This document shows positions 13,866 through 17,805 of a stretch of 17,805 nucleotides of DNA, piece by piece; the first letter of the stretch is position 1; each line of letters opens with the position of its first letter. The stretch lies in contig QNEG01000004.1 in assembly GCA_003645115.1 (NCBI GenBank), forward strand, positions 1-17,805, read 5' to 3'. The stretch comes from a bacterium. GTDB lineage: Bacteria; UBP14; UBA6098; B30-G16. The translations under genes and the position numbers were made by a program. A model generated the notes under the pieces. That model saw only the letters and a list, made by a program, of their open reading frames with translations. It did not search any database and was not told the DNA's origin.

Positions 13866-15176
13866 ATGGCAAGATTGTATCGTGGTATGCGAGATTTTCT
13901 ACCGGAAGAGATGATTCCTCGGGAGGAAATCACCGCCAAAATAAAGGAAGTATTCAGGCGATGGGGATATGTGCCTATCGAGACGCCGGCTATCGAATTG
14001 TTGGAAACATTGCTGGGAAAATACGGCGATGAAGCAGACAAATTGATATACGAGATAAAGCATAAGGATGGTCTGGGGCTGAGATACGATTTAACAGTGC
14101 CACTGGCGAGAGTGATAGCGATGTATGGGCAAAACTTGCCGATGCCATTTCGTCGGTATCAAATTCAGCCTGTGTGGCGAGCAGAACGCTCTCAAAAGCA
14201 AAAGGGCAGATTCCGGGAATTTATCCAGTGTGATGTCGATATAATCGGCACCAGTTCTCCTATCGCCGATGCAGAGATACTGGCTATATCGGCAGAAATA
14301 TTGTCCAATCTCGGTTTCGAGCGATATAAAATCCTTCTAAATCACAGACAGATTCTGCGAGGATTAGTAAATTATGCCGGTTTCGATGAAAAAAATGAGT
14401 TATTCGTATTACGCTCCATAGATAAATGGGACAAAATAGGCAAAGAAGCAGTCAGGGAAGAACTGGCGGAAAAATCATTCAAAAAAGAATCTATCGACAG
14501 AATATTCGAACTAATCGAAATAGATGAAACTAATTGGAATTTACTGGTCGAACTTTCCAAAATCGACAACCAGCGAGTAAAAAATGGAGTAAAAAATTTG
14601 CGAAAGATACTGGAATATTTATCTGCAGTTGGAGTAGGTCAAGATGTAGTTCAAGTGACGCCTCGTATGGCGCGAGGATTGGATTATTACACTGGAGCGA
14701 TATTCGAGACAGTATTGTCGAATTTGCCATCGATGGGCAGTCTCACCGGCGGTGGAAGATACGACGATTTAATCGGAATGTTCTCTGGGAAAGGTAAGAT
14801 ACCCGCTTGCGGAACCACTATCGGTCTGGATAGGATAATCTCTGCATTGCAGGAGTTAGATAAATTTCCTAAAGCACACACTTTCACTAAGGTTCTGGTG
14901 GCACAATTTTCGAAAGCATTGTCTAATGAGGCACTGAATTTTGCTCATAAATTGCGCTCGGTGGGAATTCCTACCGAAGTGTTTCCCGAACCCAAAAAAT
15001 TGAGTAAACAGTTTTCATACGCCAATAAGTGGAACATCCCCTATGTAGTCCTGATAGGCGAGGATGAAGTCGAAGAAGAACTTTGCACACTAAAGGATAT
15101 GAGTAGTGGACAGCAACGAGTTATTCATCAGGACAGGGCAATAAAAATATTGTTGGAGTCTATTAACAAAAAATGA
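13866..15176 (+). CDS. hisS: Histidyl-tRNA synthetase HisRS
   Basis: Charges tRNA-His with histidine: a class II synthetase, 436 residues. Seen in order: YRGMRDFLPEEM (5-16), the LRYDLTVPLARVIA substrate motif (72-85), motif 2 with FRRYQIQPVWRAERSQ (95-110) and GRFREFIQCDVDIIG (114-128), the histidine-specific RGLDYYTGAIFE (270-281), GGGRYDDLIGMF (295-306) and motif 3 GTTIGLDRI (316-324). A C-terminal alpha/beta anticodon-binding domain spans 340-436. The motif 2 wording (RYQIQPVWRAERSQKQKG...) is closer to the Bacteroidetes/eukaryote-like HisRS type than to the E. coli type (FRHERPQKGRYRQF). AGGAGG lies 4 nt before the ATG. Its last codons overlap the next gene by ATGA, so both are translated from one message. 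Confidence 0.97.
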   Translation: MARLYRGMRDFLPEEMIPREEITAKIKEVFRRWGYVPIETPAIELLETLLGKYGDEADKLIYEIKHKDGLGLRYDLTVPLARVIAMYGQNLPMPFRRYQIQPVWRAERSQKQKGRFREFIQCDVDIIGTSSPIADAEILAISAEILSNLGFERYKILLNHRQILRGLVNYAGFDEKNELFVLRSIDKWDKIGKEAVREELAEKSFKKESIDRIFELIEIDETNWNLLVELSKIDNQRVKNGVKNLRKILEYLSAVGVGQDVVQVTPRMARGLDYYTGAIFETVLSNLPSMGSLTGGGRYDDLIGMFSGKGKIPACGTTIGLDRIISALQELDKFPKAHTFTKVLVAQFSKALSNEALNFAHKLRSVGIPTEVFPEPKKLSKQFSYANKWNIPYVVLIGEDEVEEELCTLKDMSSGQQRVIHQDRAIKILLESINKK

Positions 15177-16300
15177 GAAAAGGCAAAATAATAATAGTTC
15201 GTGGTGATGCACTGGAAATGGGTATCACACAGGGAAAATTTCTTCGACAGGAAATTCAAAAGGGCTGGGAAATTGTATATAATTATCCGCCTATAAATAA
15301 GATAAAACCTACTTATCTGCCTACGGGATTGTTTTTGTTTGGCGCTGGTATTTGGGCAAATAGTTTTCTATCTCCGACTTTCCAAGTTTTCCCCACATTC
15401 TATGAGCGGTTCGAGGGAATATGTCAGGGTGCGGAAATATCGCACTGGAAATTAGCATTAATACATTTTATCGAGGTAGCGGGTTCAGATTCACCACGCC
15501 AACTTATGGGATGTTCATCGGTAGCGGTAGTCCCGCCGAGAAGTGATGAACCTATATTGGTGAAAAATTTCGACTTCGTCGATGACTTTATCGAATTCAA
15601 TATAATTCGGCAAAGTTTTACTCGCTGGGGATACTCCAGCGCAGAATTCACTATGGCACCGATTTCCGGTTCTCATACCGGTATCAATGAAGCAGGATTG
15701 GCGATTACATATAACTACGGTTATTCGAAAGAGAAGCCACAAAAAGCGCCATTGCTCACCGCTCGAGTGCAAGAAATTCTCAATACCTGCGAAACGGTTC
15801 GAGACACGGTCAATATATTGCGGAGAAAACCGAACCCAGGACACGGAATAATCACTGTAGTGGATAGTAATGGTGATGCAGTCGCTATCGAACTCTCACC
15901 GCTGGGAACAGGTATTGTGGAAGCCGAGGATGGAATTATCGCCAATGCTAATCTATATCATAATCCACAGATGCAAAAGAGATTAATACCATTGGATGCG
16001 GTATATGGCGAAAATGCACCAGAATATATGCGAGGAGTCAAGATTCAGGAAACCAATGTGATTCGCACGGAAAGACTGAACAAATTGTTATCAAAAAATA
16101 AGAAAATCGATATGGATATTCTGAAAACTATACTTTCTGACCACGGAGAAAATAATCATCCCGATGAAAATACTATTTGTCGGCATCACGAAAACTTTTC
16201 CACTCACCTGTCCGCTATTATGTTGCCTCGCAGTAGAAAAATGTATTACATCTGGGGGCAACCCTGCAAAACAGATAAATGGCAAGAAATGAGAATGTAA
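15173..16300 (+). CDS. C45-type (acyl-CoA:6-APA acyltransferase-like) N-terminal-nucleophile hydrolase
   Basis: 375 residues, resembling peptidase family C45, a group of Ntn hydrolases that are made as precursors and self-cleave before a Cys. The likely nucleophile is Cys114 in LMGCSSVAVV, followed by the PILVKNFDF (127-135) oxyanion/Asn region. Also seen are GDALEMGITQGKFL (11-24), typical of the N-terminal alpha segment, ITVVDSNGDAVAIELSP, ANANLYHNPQ and the late SDHGENNHPDENTICRHH. The C terminus ends near an IWGQPCKTDKW segment, common in the family. No signal peptide is evident, so it is probably cytoplasmic. Known relatives cleave or form amide bonds (penicillin acyltransfer, conjugated bile acids, N-acyl amino acids); the substrate here is unknown. 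Start overlaps the hisS stop (ATGA), giving translational coupling. Confidence 0.8.
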   Translation: MRKGKIIIVRGDALEMGITQGKFLRQEIQKGWEIVYNYPPINKIKPTYLPTGLFLFGAGIWANSFLSPTFQVFPTFYERFEGICQGAEISHWKLALIHFIEVAGSDSPRQLMGCSSVAVVPPRSDEPILVKNFDFVDDFIEFNIIRQSFTRWGYSSAEFTMAPISGSHTGINEAGLAITYNYGYSKEKPQKAPLLTARVQEILNTCETVRDTVNILRRKPNPGHGIITVVDSNGDAVAIELSPLGTGIVEAEDGIIANANLYHNPQMQKRLIPLDAVYGENAPEYMRGVKIQETNVIRTERLNKLLSKNKKIDMDILKTILSDHGENNHPDENTICRHHENFSTHLSAIMLPRSRKMYYIWGQPCKTDKWQEMRM

Positions 16301-16435
16301 ATCCAACCTGTGCTAATCGATATCGAACCGATTAAACTAAATTAGATATTTTGGGGAATATGAACAGACCACCTCAAAACTGTCATTGAAAGGATTGAAA
16401 AAACGAGACAATTTGTTAATAAGCGCGTTAATAAA

Positions 16436-16493
16436 GGATTGCTATGCTTTCCCGATAAATCGGGGGTTCTCCCCATAAGTCGGGATTGCTATG
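16436..16493. repeat. Palindromic repeat element with flanking direct repeats
   Basis: An 11-bp direct repeat, GGATTGCTATG, occurs at 16436-16446 and 16483-16493. Between them is a long imperfect hairpin from 16451 to 16484: outer arms CCCGAT with GTCGGG (one T-G wobble), a 2x2 A/A internal loop, AT/AT, a bulged C, GGGG/CCCC, and a 5-nt loop. A perfect short palindrome CCCGATAAATCGGG (16451-16464) sits inside. It lies in the 225-nt gap between two convergent genes, where it could act as a two-way terminator or be a small interspersed (MITE/REP-like) element. No other copy was seen in the window. Confidence 0.65.
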
Positions 16494-16525
16494 ACATTAT
16501 CCGTAATTTGGTGAGGTTCTATAAA

Positions 16526-17254
16526 TCACATCTTAAATTTTTCACCGAGATAGATTTGTCGAGCTTTAGAGTCATTCAGCAGAAATTCCGATTTCCCCTC
16601 GATTAGAATCTTTCCCTCGAAAATTATATACGCTCTATCCACTATGGATAGGACTTCACGAACATTATGGTCTGTAATTAGGATTCCTATTCCCTTTTCT
16701 CGAAGTCCTACTATAAGTTTCTGCAATTCTCCCACCACTATGGGGTCGATACCTGCAAATGGTTCATCCAGAAGAAGAAATTTGGGGTCGGTGCAAAGAG
16801 CTCGAGCAACCTCTACTCGCCGCCGTTCACCACCAGAAAGTGTATATGCTTTTTGTTTTCTGAGTTCTCTTATATCGAGGTCATCCAACAAATGCTCTAA
16901 TTTTTCTTCACTCTCCTGTTTGCTCAATGGCATAAATTCTAGTATGGCTTGAAGATTCTGTTCTACAGTCAGTGTGCGAAATACTGACGGTTCCTGTGGA
17001 AGATATGCCATTCCCATTCTGGCACGCTTATACATAGGCATTCTGGTAACATCTTTATCCTCGATAAATACCTTTCCATCATCGGGACGAATCAATCCCA
17101 TTATCATATAAAAAGATGTGGTCTTTCCAGCGCCATTCGGTCCCAAAAGTCCTACTACCTCGCCAGGACTTATACTCAAATCTACTCTATCCACAGCAAG
17201 CTTTTTCCCATACCGTTTTACGAGATGCTCTGCTTTTAATTGCGATGTATTCAT
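16526..17254 (-). CDS. lptB: LPS export ABC transporter ATP-binding protein LptB
   Basis: ATPase that powers extraction of LPS from the inner membrane by the LptB2FG complex. The 242-residue length is typical. Walker A GPNGAGKT (38-45), Q-loop YLPQEPSVFRTLTVEQNL (84-101; the PQEPSVFR wording is typical of LptB), ABC signature LSGGERRRVEVARAL (139-153), Walker B FLLLDEPFAGIDP (159-171) and switch His196 (ITDHNV) are all intact. GGAG lies 7 nt before the ATG. It follows lptC by 22 nt on the same strand. A separate lptA is not between them, unlike the E. coli lptC-lptA-lptB order. It must work with LptF/LptG and LptA encoded elsewhere. Confidence 0.95.
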   Translation of the reverse strand: MNTSQLKAEHLVKRYGKKLAVDRVDLSISPGEVVGLLGPNGAGKTTSFYMIMGLIRPDDGKVFIEDKDVTRMPMYKRARMGMAYLPQEPSVFRTLTVEQNLQAILEFMPLSKQESEEKLEHLLDDLDIRELRKQKAYTLSGGERRRVEVARALCTDPKFLLLDEPFAGIDPIVVGELQKLIVGLREKGIGILITDHNVREVLSIVDRAYIIFEGKILIEGKSEFLLNDSKARQIYLGEKFKM

Positions 17255-17277
17255 AATTATTCTCCAAAATAAACCAT

Positions 17278-17805
17278 TTACAATTGTTCCAGTTTTCCTT
17301 TCACATTTATTATTCTAATATGCATAAAATTGGGGTCAGATTCGAAACCTATACCTTCCACTACATCTTTCCCTCTTATCACTTTCACTTTAGAATTGCT
17401 TTCTATTTGTTGTTTTGCGGGGTTCCATCTAAGTGAATCGGCGAATAGTTCTGTTCCATCGGGAGCTATAAGATGAACATTTCCGAATACGGTAACTTGT
17501 CGTTTTCTCGAACTGCCACCAGACAATACATATCCAGAATCGGCTTTCATTCCACCATCGGCGATAGTGTCATCATCGGTGAAAAAATCCACATCGATAT
17601 TCCAACTCCAAGTTAGATTGTCTTTCTCTTCCATTCGATTTGAATATAGGATTGCCTGCAATCGACCGCTCTCGGTAAATTTCACTTTTACTTGTTCAGC
17701 AGTGGTCTGACTTTGTGGTCTATTCGAACTACTTTGCTCCGTTTCATCCTCGCTCGCGCAACCACAAAATTGAACAAAAAATAGGCAAATCGACAATATA
17801 GACAA
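17278..17805 (-). CDS. lptC: LptC-family LPS export protein (N terminus cut by window edge)
   Basis: The frame is open to the last base of the window, where it reads TTG, so the true start probably lies outside and the 175 visible residues may lack a few. The visible start is hydrophobic and ends in a lipobox-like FCGCAS (Cys16 in the visible chain), suggesting an N-terminal lipoprotein or anchor. A Ser/Gln-rich linker follows, then an LptC/OstA-type beta-jellyroll: VKFTESGRLQAILYSNRM, then ADSGYVLSGG, VTVFGNVHLIAPDGTELFADSL and WNPAKQQIESNSKVKVIRGKDVVEGIGFESDP. LptC receives LPS from LptB2FG and passes it to LptA across the periplasm. Position directly upstream of lptB supports the assignment. 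A lipid-anchored form instead of a transmembrane helix would differ from E. coli LptC. Confidence 0.83.
   Translation of the reverse strand: MSILSICLFFVQFCGCASEDETEQSSSNRPQSQTTAEQVKVKFTESGRLQAILYSNRMEEKDNLTWSWNIDVDFFTDDDTIADGGMKADSGYVLSGGSSRKRQVTVFGNVHLIAPDGTELFADSLRWNPAKQQIESNSKVKVIRGKDVVEGIGFESDPNFMHIRIINVKGKLEQL

Noticed and set aside
13738..13872. 45-residue N-terminal extension of the C25 frame
   Set aside because: The signal peptide begins at the ATG at 13737, which has AAAGGAGG directly upstream. The extension would overlap the hisS start and both promoters.
16436..16493. CRISPR array
   Set aside because: Only two copies of the 11-bp repeat, no spacer series and no cas genes nearby; the intervening DNA is itself palindromic.

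Overview
The window reads as a piece of a diderm (Gram-negative) bacterial chromosome, AT-rich (about 40% GC by eye), most likely from an uncultured lineage of the FCB superphylum (the broad Bacteroidetes/Cloacimonadota/Marinimicrobia/Zixibacteria neighbourhood). Three things point that way. First, lipid A and LPS-export genes are present (lpxK, lptB, lptC). Second, two secreted proteins end in FlgD-like/type IX secretion (T9SS) sorting domains, and one of them is a gingipain-family C25 protein. Third, the histidyl-tRNA synthetase has a motif 2 of the Bacteroidetes/eukaryote-like kind. A phylum cannot be named from the sequence alone. No rRNA, tRNA, CRISPR array, insertion sequence or prophage gene was seen.

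Layout. 1-2760 (+): a small secreted T9SS-type protein, then miaA (tRNA A37 prenylation) and ispG (MEP pathway). 2817-3305 (+): a strong consensus promoter, a 62-residue very acidic protein, a 36-residue basic mini-ORF and a hairpin terminator, forming a compact small-protein unit. 3461-4495 (+): a YdjM/DUF457-type membrane metal-dependent hydrolase with a large insertion. 9751-4518 (-): a long same-strand run made of a Fn3-containing Cys-rich lipoprotein, a secreted protein with six consecutive cysteines and a Ser/Thr/Arg-rich tail, a small secreted DxDxDG/Ser-Lys protein, an ExoA-like membrane glycosyltransferase, a membrane-anchored PLD nuclease, an AlbA_2 (Schlafen-type) protein and LpxK. 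Many joints in this run are overlapping or 1-nt junctions. 13737-9988 (-): the 1249-residue C25 protein, transcribed divergently from hisS. 13866-16300 (+): hisS and a translationally coupled C45-type N-terminal-nucleophile hydrolase. 16436-16493: a small palindromic repeat element. 17805-16526 (-): lptC (cut by the window edge) and lptB.

How it fits together. Housekeeping genes (miaA, ispG, hisS) are interspersed with envelope genes. LpxK phosphorylates the lipid A precursor, and LptB/LptC belong to the machine that moves finished LPS outward. The T9SS cargo and the Cys-rich lipoprotein/secreted-protein operon supply cell-surface material.

The most unusual part is the 9751-6695 operon. It holds three odd, compositionally biased exported proteins followed by a membrane glycosyltransferase that lacks its usual metal-site Asp. 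It may be a surface-matrix or adhesive system; that is inference. Other points of note are a C25 protein with Trp where the catalytic His normally sits, a PLD/AlbA_2 pair with a 1-nt gap, and a striking shortage of GATC (and apparently of CATG, CTAG and GTAC) across the window.
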